Source: Lachnospiraceae bacterium | GTDB taxonomy: Bacteria; Bacillota; Clostridia; Lachnospirales; Lachnospiraceae | Direction of reading: 5' to 3' | Length of the DNA: 43,033 nt | Assembly (NCBI GenBank): GCA_009774145.1 | Contig: VSND01000034.1 | Coordinates: 1 to 43,033, forward strand | Shown: positions 1 to 7,098 of the stretch, piece after piece | Position numbering within the stretch: position 1 is the stretch's first letter | How the letters are laid out: each line of letters starts with the position of its first letter | Made by a program: the position numbers and the translations under genes | Notes under the pieces: model-generated | Database searches by the model: none | Told to the model about the DNA's origin: nothing | What the model saw: only the letters and a program-made list of their open reading frames with translations

Positions 1-75
1 GAGGAGCCGTGTGCGTGAAAGGCGCACGCACGGTTCTGTGAGGGGCTTGCGGCGTGAGCCGCTTGTCTACTCGAC
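1..75 (+). mobile_element. 3' end (domains V and VI) of a group II intron
   Basis: Positions 4-36 fold as a domain V hairpin: GAGCCGTG pairs with CACGGTTC, including the AGC triad with a G-U wobble, followed by a two-base CG bulge and an upper TGCG/CGCA stem with a GAAA-type loop. Positions 40-75 form domain VI with a GCGGC/GCCGC stem, and the 3' end CTACTCGAC carries a candidate branch-point A at 69, ending at 75. The rest of the intron lies before the window. A near-identical tail occurs at 862-933. Confidence 0.8.
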
Positions 76-113
76 TGATATACTGGGAAATCGGTATTTG
101 TAGAGGTGATATT

Positions 114-716
114 TTGAAAAGAATAATTTTATATATTCATGGAAAAGGTGGAAGTTATTTAGAAGCTGAACAGTACAAGAAAAATTGTCTGGGTTTCGAT
201 ATTATCGGTATAGACTATAATGATTATTTTCCGTGGATTGTACAAAACCAAATTCAATCGGTTTATGACAAAGTTCGCGAAAGATACGACTGTATTTATT
301 TGATTGCAAACAGTATAGGCGCTTATTTTGCAATGCACACATTGCAGGATTGTGATATTGCAAAGGCTTTATTTATATCGCCTGTACTTGACATGGAACG
401 TCTTATACTGGACATGATGAATTGGGCAAATGTATCAGAGAAGGATTTGCGTGAGAAGGGAGAAATCCCTACGGATTTTGGGGAAACATTATCATGGAAA
501 TATCTATGCTTTGTCAGGGAAAATCCCATAACATGGAATGTTCCCACAGAAATTCTATATGCAGGAAATGATAACCTCGTATCTCGGCAAACAGTAAATG
601 AATTTATTAGTAATCACAATACACATCTTACTGTAATGGAAAATGGGGAGCATTGGTTTCATACAGATGAACAACTTGCCTTTTTAGATATCTGGATGAA
701 AAAGGCAATAGGATAA
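114..716 (+). CDS. Alpha/beta-hydrolase-like protein (YqiA/RBBP9-like)
   Basis: About 200 aa. The TTG at 114 is preferred as start because an AGAGGTGAT ribosome-binding site (102-110) precedes it; the longer frame from 54 would run through the intron tail. The N-terminus KRIILYIHGKGG is the first strand plus oxyanion loop of an alpha/beta hydrolase. IANSIGAYFA matches a GxSxG-like nucleophile elbow with Asn in place of the first Gly (NSIGA). A late ENGEHWFHTDE supplies a candidate catalytic His, and LYAGNDNLVS the acid loop. Base composition is AT-rich, unlike the rest of the window, and the gene sits between two group II intron ends, so it is probably acquired. The substrate cannot be told from sequence. 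Confidence 0.7.
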   Translation: MKRIILYIHGKGGSYLEAEQYKKNCLGFDIIGIDYNDYFPWIVQNQIQSVYDKVRERYDCIYLIANSIGAYFAMHTLQDCDIAKALFISPVLDMERLILDMMNWANVSEKDLREKGEIPTDFGETLSWKYLCFVRENPITWNVPTEILYAGNDNLVSRQTVNEFISNHNTHLTVMENGEHWFHTDEQLAFLDIWMKKAIG

Positions 717-725
717 ATTCCAGTT

Positions 726-933
726 GTGCGCCTGGCAAAGGGCAATTAACCTGACAGGTGTGAATCCTGTCTGCGAAGGTCTGGCCAACCAGCAGTAGTT
801 TATCCCTTAGCAAAACCAAAGATATATGTGAGGTTATTCTAAAAGCGAATGTTATTATGAGGAGCCGTGTGCGTGAAAGGCGCACACACGGTTCTGTGAG
901 GGGCCTGCGGCGTGAGCCGCTTGTCTACTCGAC
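726..933 (+). mobile_element. 208-bp group II intron remnant without reverse transcriptase
   Basis: Begins with the group II 5' consensus GTGCG at 726, ten bases after the hydrolase stop codon, and ends with domain V (862-894) and domain VI (to 933). Domain V is almost identical to the copy at 4-36, with CA in place of CG in the bulge. Only a fragment of domain I is left between, including a GACAGG/CCTGTC hairpin, and there is no maturase ORF. TTTATCC at 799-805 is complementary to GGATAAA at 711-717, a possible EBS2-IBS2 pairing. Far too short for a complete ribozyme, so probably a deletion derivative. Confidence 0.7.
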
Positions 934-957
934 TGTTGATATAGTAGAGGTGTTAAG

Positions 958-1344
958 ATGAAATTTGGAGTAGATAAAATAGAATATGAAAACGATAAAA
1001 TTATTGTAACTGGAACTACAGAGATTGGAAAATTTAAAGGCGTGTGGAAATACAGGGAACAACCTGTTGTAAAGTATACATATTTTATCGAAGTATCATA
1101 TGAGAAATTTGAAAAAAAGATATCTCAAAGTCCGGCATATAATTTTAGTACATCCATATGTGATGATATGGTTGTTTTTAACTGTCAGGTTGAAGATATA
1201 GACGAGGATGTATATTATGTACGATTTGCAGCGGATTGGCTTGACATGGTTGAGATAGAAAGTAACTGTGTTCTGCTTGATAAAGGAAGTTTTGCGTCAT
1301 TTACAGTCAGATATGAGGATATATGGATATATCCGTATGATTAA
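958..1344 (+). CDS. Hypothetical protein, 128 aa
   Basis: Starts at ATG 958 after an AGAGGTG ribosome-binding site, 25 bases past the intron 3' end at 933. The product is acidic and beta-strand rich, with many Tyr/Phe/Ile alternations and no signal peptide, membrane segment or recognisable catalytic motif. I do not recognise the family. The small acidic beta-rich type is seen among immunity proteins, but this is only a guess. Its AT-rich composition matches the preceding hydrolase and differs from the DUF1540 gene that follows, which supports a shared foreign origin with the intron array. Confidence 0.6.
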   Translation: MKFGVDKIEYENDKIIVTGTTEIGKFKGVWKYREQPVVKYTYFIEVSYEKFEKKISQSPAYNFSTSICDDMVVFNCQVEDIDEDVYYVRFAADWLDMVEIESNCVLLDKGSFASFTVRYEDIWIYPYD

Positions 1345-1498
1345 TATTGAGATACTAAAATTCAAAGTTGCGGAGTTGTTCATGGGAATTTCAATGGAAA
1401 ATATTACAATCCGAAACAACGTTTACAAAAAATATTCCGCATAATTTTCTTCAGATTCAGAATACTATCTTTATCACAATCTGAAGGAGGACATGAAC

Positions 1499-1819
1499 AT
1501 GACAAGATTAGACTGTTCCGTTGTAAACTGCACCTATAATAAGGATAACAGCTGCTGCAAGGATAATATCCATGTGGGCGGCCGCAATGCGAAAGTGACC
1601 GATCAGACCTGCTGCGACAGCTTCCGCGAGCGCAAATATGACGGAACCCGCAATGCGGATGATATTCCCAGCAAGCCTACGGAGGTTGCCTGTGACGCGA
1701 CGACCTGTACCCACAACCAGTCCTGCAAGTGCCATGCGGACCAGATTCAGGTGTCAGGGGCCAATGCCTGTCATTGCGACCAGACGGAATGCGCAACGTT
1801 CAAGTGTGAATGTAAATAA
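1499..1819 (+). CDS. DUF1540 domain protein, two Cys-rich repeats
   Basis: 106 aa with two copies of the DUF1540 pattern: CSVVNCTYNKDNSCCKDNIHV near the N-terminus and CDATTCTHNQSCKCHADQIQV near residues 66-86, each followed by a further Cys cluster (CCDSF and CATF). About 17 Cys suggest metal binding. The start at 1499 is preferred to the in-frame ATG at 1493 because AGGAGG (1485-1490) then has an 8-base spacer. DUF1540 proteins are common in Clostridia and some are spore-associated; the molecular role is unknown. Monocistronic, followed by a strong terminator. Confidence 0.88.
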   Translation: MTRLDCSVVNCTYNKDNSCCKDNIHVGGRNAKVTDQTCCDSFRERKYDGTRNADDIPSKPTEVACDATTCTHNQSCKCHADQIQVSGANACHCDQTECATFKCECK

Positions 1820-1856
1820 CAGATGCTGTGATGAAAATCTGATCTTTTTGGAAAAA

Positions 1857-1889
1857 CTCCCCCGCGGTTTGGCTGCGGGGGAGCTTTTT
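1857..1889. terminator. Bidirectional rho-independent terminator
   Basis: CTCCCCCGC (1857-1865) pairs with GCGGGGGAG (1875-1883) around a 9-base loop, with an A run before and CTTTTT after. It lies between two convergent genes, DUF1540 on the plus strand and the VWA gene on the minus strand, and can serve both. Confidence 0.88.
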
Positions 1890-1940
1890 CCGGAAGCGTT
1901 TGTTTTCCGGCAATATCTTTCCTTCTTTCTTTTTCCTGTT

Positions 1941-3794
1941 TCAGCAAAAATAAAATACTTCCTTTGCGCGGAACGGAAGACTGCGCCCCTGCGGGATCAG
2001 GAATGCATGGTTTCTGCGCACGTGCAGATCGCGTTCGATCCATCCGTCCGTAATGAGCAGAATCGGTCCGTCTTTTGGAAAATCGGGGGCTTTTTCCAGC
2101 AGATCCACACCCGGCTGCAGACAGGTGCCGCCCCGTCCCCGTACGGTTACTCTGCCGGCGATCTCTTCGACGGACAGATAGCCGGCGTCACAGGCTGCAG
2201 CGTCGCAGAAAATGATCCGGGCATAAGGAACGTCTCTGGCGGCTGCATAGCTGGCGATGCTGCCGAGGGCTTTGCCGATGTCTTTGGCGGACATGGAGCC
2301 GGAAGTGTCGATGATGACGCCGAAGGTCCGGCTGTCTGCGGGAAGATCCGGACGGATATAACGGGGTCTTGGGATATCCGGCGTGGAGCCCTGCCGCCTG
2401 CTGGGCCGGGCATAAGTCCGCTGCCTGTCAAGGGGCGGAAAATACGTATCAAACCAGCGTGCCAGTTTGACATCCCAGGGAATCGGCGGCATGGCAAGGG
2501 CGCGGATCTCTTCGATCAGCCCGGCGGGAATCGTTCCCCGGCCTGATGAAGTTACAAATTCCAGCCCCTGCGCCAGCGCGTTGCGGCAGAACTCATCCAG
2601 AGAGACGCCTTTTTGGGCGGCGTCTGGACCGCCGGCATCCGGACGGTTCAGAAATTCTCCTTTTCCATAGCCGCGCAGATTCTGCAGACGGCTGTATTTC
2701 TTCAGATCCCGGACCAGCATGTCATAGATGGTTTCTGCGGACAGTTCCTTCAGACTTTCATCGTAGAGAAGTCCCTGATCGGGCATGGCGCCGATCCCCA
2801 TTTCCAGAAGCCATGCATTGATGACATAATCGCAGGCAATGTTCCACAGATAAGGGTACCTTCCCTGACAGCGTTTCTGATGCTGAAGCCCTGCATGCAG
2901 ATATTCGTGTGCCAGAACAAAATGCAGCTCTGCGCTGGAAAGCGAAAGCGCGGGATTTACATAGATCTCTCCCAGTTCCATATCAATGGCGGCGATCTTT
3001 ATGTTATGCCTGTGACAGAAGGTCTGATCCTCCACAACCCGGAAAGCGGCGGCGAGGGCACCCAGCAGCGGATAGTGGCTGATGAACCATCCAGCGGCCT
3101 GATTGCTTTTTGTATTTTTTATGTCTGCTGCAGGCAGCTCTGCGGCCTGACGGATCGTGTGGGAGACACTGTTCGTCAGCGCCCAGGCAAAACGCCGTAC
3201 ATAAGGATTGCTCTTTCCTGCCGGATAAGTCAGAGGGTGTTCCAGTCCGTCCATATCCATGGCATGGGGAGAAGCTGTGCCGTAATAAGGGAGCGAAAGG
3301 CTTCCCCCATGTTCGTTCAGATACTGGTAGATGGCCTGTTCGGACTGAAGGCTTCCGGGAAAATGCGCGGCCGGATCCTGGCAGAGCGGTTTTCCAAACC
3401 GGATATCCGCCAGAAATTTTGCGACATAGATGTCGCAGGCAGTATTCCAGAGTGTTTTTTGGAAGACCGGCTTCCATATTTTTTCTTTTCCGGCGCCGTC
3501 AGTGAAATATCCGGGCACGCAAAGGGCGTCAAAATGTCCAAAGCAGTGATGAAGCTGACAGTGGGCGATGACGTATGCCCACTGAGAAGGGGAGAGAAGC
3601 AGCTGCCGGTTCAGGCTGATCCGGTTTCGGGCATCTACTCTGGCAGCTCCGGTTCTGCCCAGTATTTCCCGGCTGACAAGAGCATATTCCAGTGAAAGAG
3701 AGCCGAACAGCGGATGATTCTGTACGATCTGAATTCCCTTCTCAAGATTTTCTTCGGTTGGAGATATTCGTCTTCTGTTTTTGTCTTTTCCCAT
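1941..3794 (-). CDS. DUF2201-type protein: metallopeptidase-like modules plus VWA domain
   Basis: 617 aa. The C-terminal third is a von Willebrand A fold with a full MIDAS: DTSGS at 496-500, the Thr of GRGGT near 557 and ITDG at 581-584. The middle holds a zinc-peptidase-like HEYLH (296-300), followed by WNIACDYVIN (317-326), as in the DUF2201 N-terminal domain. The first 130 residues repeat that module in decayed form: HCQLH at 78-82 and WNTACDIYV at 116-124. It is the last gene of the rtcB operon, 123 bases after the MoxR ATPase; MoxR and VWA proteins commonly act as a pair in assembly or chaperone-like processes. Cytoplasmic, with no signal peptide. The substrate is unknown. Confidence 0.88.
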   Translation of the reverse strand: MGKDKNRRRISPTEENLEKGIQIVQNHPLFGSLSLEYALVSREILGRTGAARVDARNRISLNRQLLLSPSQWAYVIAHCQLHHCFGHFDALCVPGYFTDGAGKEKIWKPVFQKTLWNTACDIYVAKFLADIRFGKPLCQDPAAHFPGSLQSEQAIYQYLNEHGGSLSLPYYGTASPHAMDMDGLEHPLTYPAGKSNPYVRRFAWALTNSVSHTIRQAAELPAADIKNTKSNQAAGWFISHYPLLGALAAAFRVVEDQTFCHRHNIKIAAIDMELGEIYVNPALSLSSAELHFVLAHEYLHAGLQHQKRCQGRYPYLWNIACDYVINAWLLEMGIGAMPDQGLLYDESLKELSAETIYDMLVRDLKKYSRLQNLRGYGKGEFLNRPDAGGPDAAQKGVSLDEFCRNALAQGLEFVTSSGRGTIPAGLIEEIRALAMPPIPWDVKLARWFDTYFPPLDRQRTYARPSRRQGSTPDIPRPRYIRPDLPADSRTFGVIIDTSGSMSAKDIGKALGSIASYAAARDVPYARIIFCDAAACDAGYLSVEEIAGRVTVRGRGGTCLQPGVDLLEKAPDFPKDGPILLITDGWIERDLHVRRNHAFLIPQGRSLPFRAKEVFYFC

Positions 3795-3917
3795 AAGATG
3801 CCCCTTTGCTGTGAGGATTTTTTTGCTGTGAGGTTTTTTCCGGTTTTGGCAACGTGTACCGGTTCTGTACCGTTTCTGGTCAGGCGGTTCGCTAAGGCAG
3901 ATTCCGGATATTTTGGG

Positions 3918-4964
3918 TCAGGAGACCAGCCGGGGAAGATCCCGGACGATCTCGATCAGGAACCAGTCCGGCAGCGCCTCTTCTCCATCGGAAGAGACGA
4001 CCATCTGAGCGATTTCCTGATTGATCCTTGCCAGCTCTTTCATCAGCGCTTTTGCCCGGTGGGCCAGATACTGGGTCTCACGGTTCAGCCGCTGCCTGTC
4101 TGCCGGAAGGTCGTGCAGGAGCTGTGCCCGAAAGGACTGTGCAAGAAAATAGAGCACATCCCGTTCCTCCGCTCTGGAGGGCCAGCGGGCGTTTCCCTTT
4201 ATAATGTCTGCGAGAAGGTGGCGGTTGTTGAGCTGTTTTGTGTAGGCGAGGAACATGCCTGCGTGCTGAGTGGAGAGCATGCCGTAGGCCAGAAGCTTCA
4301 GGGTATGTTTGTCCGGGCAGGCGCCGTATTCCTTCAGCGCGTCGCTCAGCATATGCCAGGACCGGGGCGTGGAATAAGGCTCTTCCGTCTTGGGCGGCGC
4401 GGAATAGAGATGATCCGGGCGCTGGGAGATGTAATCGGTGACATAAGGATGGAGCTCATGGGCATAGGCCCAGGAAAGCCACTGAGAGCTGTCCGCCTTT
4501 AATTCCACATGGAACATCCGGTTGATGAGGGCAGAGGACATGCTCTTGACAATGGCGGAATCCTGCGTACGGTTGCCGGCTCCGATGACGATGCTGCCCT
4601 GAGGCAGATGGTATTCTCCGATGCGGCGTTCATGAATCAGAGAGTAGAACGCTTTCTGCACTTCCTGAGAGCATGCATTGAGCTCATCCAGGAACAGGCA
4701 GTAGGGCTCTTTCCTGGCGATCATCTTCGGCGGCAGGAAAGTGCTGACATCCTCCTGAATCTGAGGGATGCCGATGATGTCTTCGGGAGCCAGCTGGCTG
4801 CCCAGAAGGGAGACGCAGGGAAGTCCCACGGAATCGGCGAAAGCCTCCACGAGAGAAGATTTTCCGATACCCGGCGCGCCCCAGATGAAGACCGGACGGA
4901 CCGGCGCCACATGAAGGAGCAGTTCTAAAAGCTCCTCCTGACTGACACGGACCGGCAGGTTCAT
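3918..4964 (-). CDS. MoxR-type AAA+ ATPase
   Basis: 348 aa. Walker A GAPGIGKSS at about residues 30-38, Walker B CLFLDELNA near 90, sensor-1-like GAGNR near 130, and the SALINRMFHVEL segment with the arginine finger. This is the usual AAA_5/MoxR layout with a helical lid after residue 230. Its ATG overlaps the stop codon of the upstream small gene by one base (TGATG), which indicates translational coupling. MoxR ATPases typically partner a VWA protein, and the next gene encodes one. Probably remodels a target with that partner; the link to RtcB suggests an RNA or ribonucleoprotein target, but this is inference. Confidence 0.9.
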   Translation of the reverse strand: MNLPVRVSQEELLELLLHVAPVRPVFIWGAPGIGKSSLVEAFADSVGLPCVSLLGSQLAPEDIIGIPQIQEDVSTFLPPKMIARKEPYCLFLDELNACSQEVQKAFYSLIHERRIGEYHLPQGSIVIGAGNRTQDSAIVKSMSSALINRMFHVELKADSSQWLSWAYAHELHPYVTDYISQRPDHLYSAPPKTEEPYSTPRSWHMLSDALKEYGACPDKHTLKLLAYGMLSTQHAGMFLAYTKQLNNRHLLADIIKGNARWPSRAEERDVLYFLAQSFRAQLLHDLPADRQRLNRETQYLAHRAKALMKELARINQEIAQMVVSSDGEEALPDWFLIEIVRDLPRLVS

Positions 4965-5143
4965 CAGTACCGCCCTCTTTCCAGCTGGTTATACAGCTTT
5001 TTCTTATTGATGCGGCGCACTCTTGCACGGGGCTCATATTTCCCGCAGTGCTGACAGTACGTTTTGTGACAGGCGTTACGGCCTTTGCTGCACTGGCCGA
5101 GCGCCTCGTAATATTTGCAGGGTGTTTCTCTGTATTTTGCCAT
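4964..5143 (-). CDS. Small CCCH-like zinc-finger protein, 59 aa
   Basis: The start at 5143 is chosen because GGAGGAAAC lies just upstream; the ATG ten codons earlier has no such site. Cys and His are arranged as C-x8-C-x6-CH-x3-C-x2-C, starting PCKYYEALGQC and ending YCQHC. This resembles the eukaryotic CCCH RNA-binding finger (CKYF..GxC..G..C) with extra Cys. The C-terminus is strongly basic and would suit nucleic acid binding. It lies between rtcB (44 bases) and the MoxR gene (1-base overlap), so all are in one operon. No named family recognised; the zinc and RNA roles are inferred from the pattern and the RNA-ligase neighbour. Confidence 0.78.
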   Translation of the reverse strand: MAKYRETPCKYYEALGQCSKGRNACHKTYCQHCGKYEPRARVRRINKKKLYNQLERGRY

Positions 5144-5187
5144 GTTTCCTCCGATTATGGTTTTGCATCTCATTGCATTTTTTTATA

Positions 5188-6306
5188 TTAATGACGACTT
5201 CCCGCTTTATAATTATATACGGGCGTTAATATTTTCTGAACCTCTGCGGTGTCCTGAATCAGAGCGGCGATGGTTTTGAGATTCCGATAGGCAAAAGGAG
5301 CCTCATCGAGCGTATCCCTGCTGATACAGGTGCAGTGGATCCCCTTCATCTCGGATCGGAACTGGGAGAGCGTATGTCTTTTTGCCACGTCCTCTCTCTT
5401 CAGGAGCCTTCCGGAGCCGTGGGGCGCGGAGCAGTTCCACTCTGAATTTCCCCTGCCCGCTGCCATAAGGATTCCGTCCCGCATATTGGCAGGAATCAGG
5501 ATTCGTTCGCCCTTTTCGGCAGAGACGGCGCCTTTTCTCAGAATATAGCCGTTTTCTTTCCGGACCACGTAGTTGTGGGGACAGGAGAAGAGACCGGCAG
5601 GTTTCCATTTCATGAATTTACATAAGGTCTCCAGAATCGCCAGACGGTTCTGCGCGGCATAGTCCTGCACGATCTCCAGATCATGCAGATAGTCGGCAAG
5701 AAGCGGACCTTCCAGCCAGATCATGGGATAAGGGGCGGAGATTCCCCGGACTTTCAGTTCCTTTTGTCCCATACGGAGATAGTGTTCCGCCATCTCCTTT
5801 CCCAGCCGTCGGCTTCCGGTGTGAATGGTGAGGTAATGGATGCCTTCTTCATCCCGGTCGATCTCGATAAAATGGTTGCCGCCGCCCAGCGTTCCCATGC
5901 TGAGAACGGTCTTTTCCAGATGGATATGCTCCGCGCATTCCAGTGTTTCGTATGGAAAATCAATTCCCCGGCTGTGGGGCGTGCGGCGGATGGACATGCC
6001 GCCTGGAATCTGCTCCCGAAGGACGGTATCCAGCCGCTGATATTCGATTTTTTTCCTGCCCAGAGCGGCGCAGGTCATGCCGCATCCGATGTCAATCCCT
6101 ACAAGTGCAGGGAGCAGCCGGTCCTTAAAGGTCATGGTAAGTCCGATGGGGCCGGTCTTCCCCGGATGTACATCCGGCATGATGCGGATGCGGCTGCCTT
6201 CCGAGCATGGGTGGTCGCAGAGCATCTGCACCTGCGCCAGGGCATATGGATCAATGGTGTCTGTGAAAATGGCCGCAGAAGTATAAGCGCCGTGTATCTC
6301 TTTCAT
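5188..6306 (-). CDS. rtcB: RtcB family RNA-splicing ligase
   Basis: 372 aa, near the size of short bacterial RtcB proteins. RtcB enzymes join 2',3'-cyclic-phosphate or 3'-phosphate RNA ends to 5'-OH ends using GTP and Mn2+. Seen here: MPDVHPGK (43-50), GIDIGCGM (70-77, metal-binding Cys75), GGGNHFIE (141-148), HTGSRR (162-167) and SAPHGSGR (293-300), whose His corresponds to the guanylylated residue in characterised RtcB. The start at 6306 is taken over a longer frame because AAAGGGA lies seven bases upstream and homology starts at MKEIHG. First large gene of the operon with CCCH, MoxR and VWA genes. Likely role: repair or processing of cleaved RNA. Confidence 0.93.
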   Translation of the reverse strand: MKEIHGAYTSAAIFTDTIDPYALAQVQMLCDHPCSEGSRIRIMPDVHPGKTGPIGLTMTFKDRLLPALVGIDIGCGMTCAALGRKKIEYQRLDTVLREQIPGGMSIRRTPHSRGIDFPYETLECAEHIHLEKTVLSMGTLGGGNHFIEIDRDEEGIHYLTIHTGSRRLGKEMAEHYLRMGQKELKVRGISAPYPMIWLEGPLLADYLHDLEIVQDYAAQNRLAILETLCKFMKWKPAGLFSCPHNYVVRKENGYILRKGAVSAEKGERILIPANMRDGILMAAGRGNSEWNCSAPHGSGRLLKREDVAKRHTLSQFRSEMKGIHCTCISRDTLDEAPFAYRNLKTIAALIQDTAEVQKILTPVYNYKAGSRH

Positions 6307-6323
6307 GAAATCCCTTTCTGTAT

Positions 6324-6365
6324 TGCAGGGCGCGCCCCGTTTCAGGGCGCAAAAATACCCCTGCA
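6324..6365 (-). promoter_or_regulatory. Structured leader element directly upstream of rtcB
   Basis: Read on the minus strand, TGCAGGG (6365-6359) pairs with CCCTGCA (6330-6324), enclosing an inner GCGCCC/GGGCGC stem with a 7-base loop (6350-6332). The double stem ends about seven bases before the rtcB ribosome-binding site, so it could gate translation or mark an RNA processing site. No known riboswitch class recognised. Confidence 0.45.
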
Positions 6366-6448
6366 TGGACGCAGAGGCACCATAAAAAGAACGGCTCTTT
6401 TATATGCGTAGACTGTCTGAAGGATCAGAACCTTCTTTTCCGGCAATG

Positions 6449-6544
6449 TTAAATGCCGGCGATCCGGATCAGTGGACGGACAATCTGACCTCTGCGGGAA
6501 ATAACAGTTGCAGTTGTGTTGAAATACGGATTTACGTGTGTCAT
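6449..6544 (-). CDS. Candidate 31-aa leader peptide of the rtcB operon
   Basis: ATG at 6544 follows an optimal AAGGAGG site and sits downstream of a near-consensus promoter (6591-6619) on the same strand. The frame encodes 31 residues starting MTHVNPYFNTTA and ends at TAA inside the loop of a CCGGCA/TGCCGG hairpin (6440-6459). The peptide is basic (four Arg), without Cys or a membrane segment. It lies about 140 bases before rtcB, so it could be a translated leader ORF or a stand-alone small protein. No family recognised; support comes from the ribosome-binding site and promoter only. Confidence 0.5.
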   Translation of the reverse strand: MTHVNPYFNTTATVISRRGQIVRPLIRIAGI

Positions 6545-6590
6545 GATCGTCCTCCTTTCTTAAGATCAGGTCAACAGGTTCCTGTATCGT

Positions 6591-6619
6591 AGTATAAAAC
6601 TCCGGAAACAGGATGTCAA
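6591..6619 (-). promoter_or_regulatory. Sigma-A-type promoter of the rtcB operon
   Basis: On the minus strand TTGACA (6619-6614), 17 bases, TATACT (6596-6591). One mismatch to consensus and ideal spacing. Transcription would start near 6584 and cover the 31-codon ORF, rtcB and the three genes after it. A 12-bp perfect palindrome, GTCAGGCCTGAC, lies just upstream at 6647-6658. Confidence 0.8.
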
Positions 6620-6741
6620 GGATTTTTTATTCTGCCGGATTTGGTTGTCAGGCCTGACGTTACTGTTCACTCGTGTTCTGCCCATGACATCGGAACAATA
6701 ACGGCCAGATGAAAAAAGTTGCGAAATCCTGCGCAGAGGTA

Positions 6742-6770
6742 TTTACAGCAGCCCCATACAGGAGTATAAT
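6742..6770 (+). promoter_or_regulatory. Sigma-A-type promoter of the riboswitch-ribU operon
   Basis: TTTACA (6742-6747), 17-base spacer, TATAAT (6765-6770). One mismatch in the -35 box, perfect -10. Start expected near 6777, about 50 bases ahead of the FMN aptamer. Divergent from the rtcB promoter. Confidence 0.85.
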
Positions 6771-6826
6771 ACATTACAGCAGAGAAATGTAACTGCAATC
6801 ACTTCGTTCATAACTGAATACTGAAA

Positions 6827-6953
6827 GTCTTTGTGGCAGGGTGCAAGTCCCTACCGATGGTAAAGTCCATGACCCGCGAAAGCGGCTGATCCGGTGACCT
6901 TTTAAAGAGAAGGAATTCCGGAACCGACGGTTACAGTCCGGATGAGAAAAGAC
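6827..6953 (+). promoter_or_regulatory. FMN riboswitch (RFN element)
   Basis: Conserved RFN blocks appear in order: GGCAGGGTG, TCCCTACCGATGGT, AGTCCATGACC, a GCGAAAGC hairpin, GATCCGGTGA, ATTCCGGAACCGACGGT and AGTCCGGATGAGA. P1 closes through GTCTT (6827-6831) and AAGAC (6949-6953). FMN binding in this class lowers expression of riboflavin genes; here a terminator follows directly, so control is probably by premature termination. Confidence 0.95.
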
Positions 6954-6972
6954 ATTTTCTGCAAAAATGCGC

Positions 6973-6999
6973 CCGGAGACCATGGTCCCCGGTTTTTTT
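6973..6999 (+). terminator. FMN-dependent attenuator
   Basis: CCGGAGACC pairs with GGTCCCCGG (one A-C mismatch), followed by seven T. It lies 20 bases after the aptamer and about 100 bases before ribU, as expected for the expression platform of an FMN riboswitch. Confidence 0.85.
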
Positions 7000-7098
7000 G
7001 TTCCTCAGAAGCGTTGTCAGACCTTTCAGCGGTACAAAATCTCCCGGCTGACATGGTGGAGGACGGCGTGTACTTTTTATTTTAAAGGAGGATTCAGG

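Noticed and set aside
6400..6500. Possible tRNA gene on the minus strand around the T-arm-like hairpin
   Set aside because: No matching 7-bp acceptor stem, D arm or anticodon arm could be assembled.
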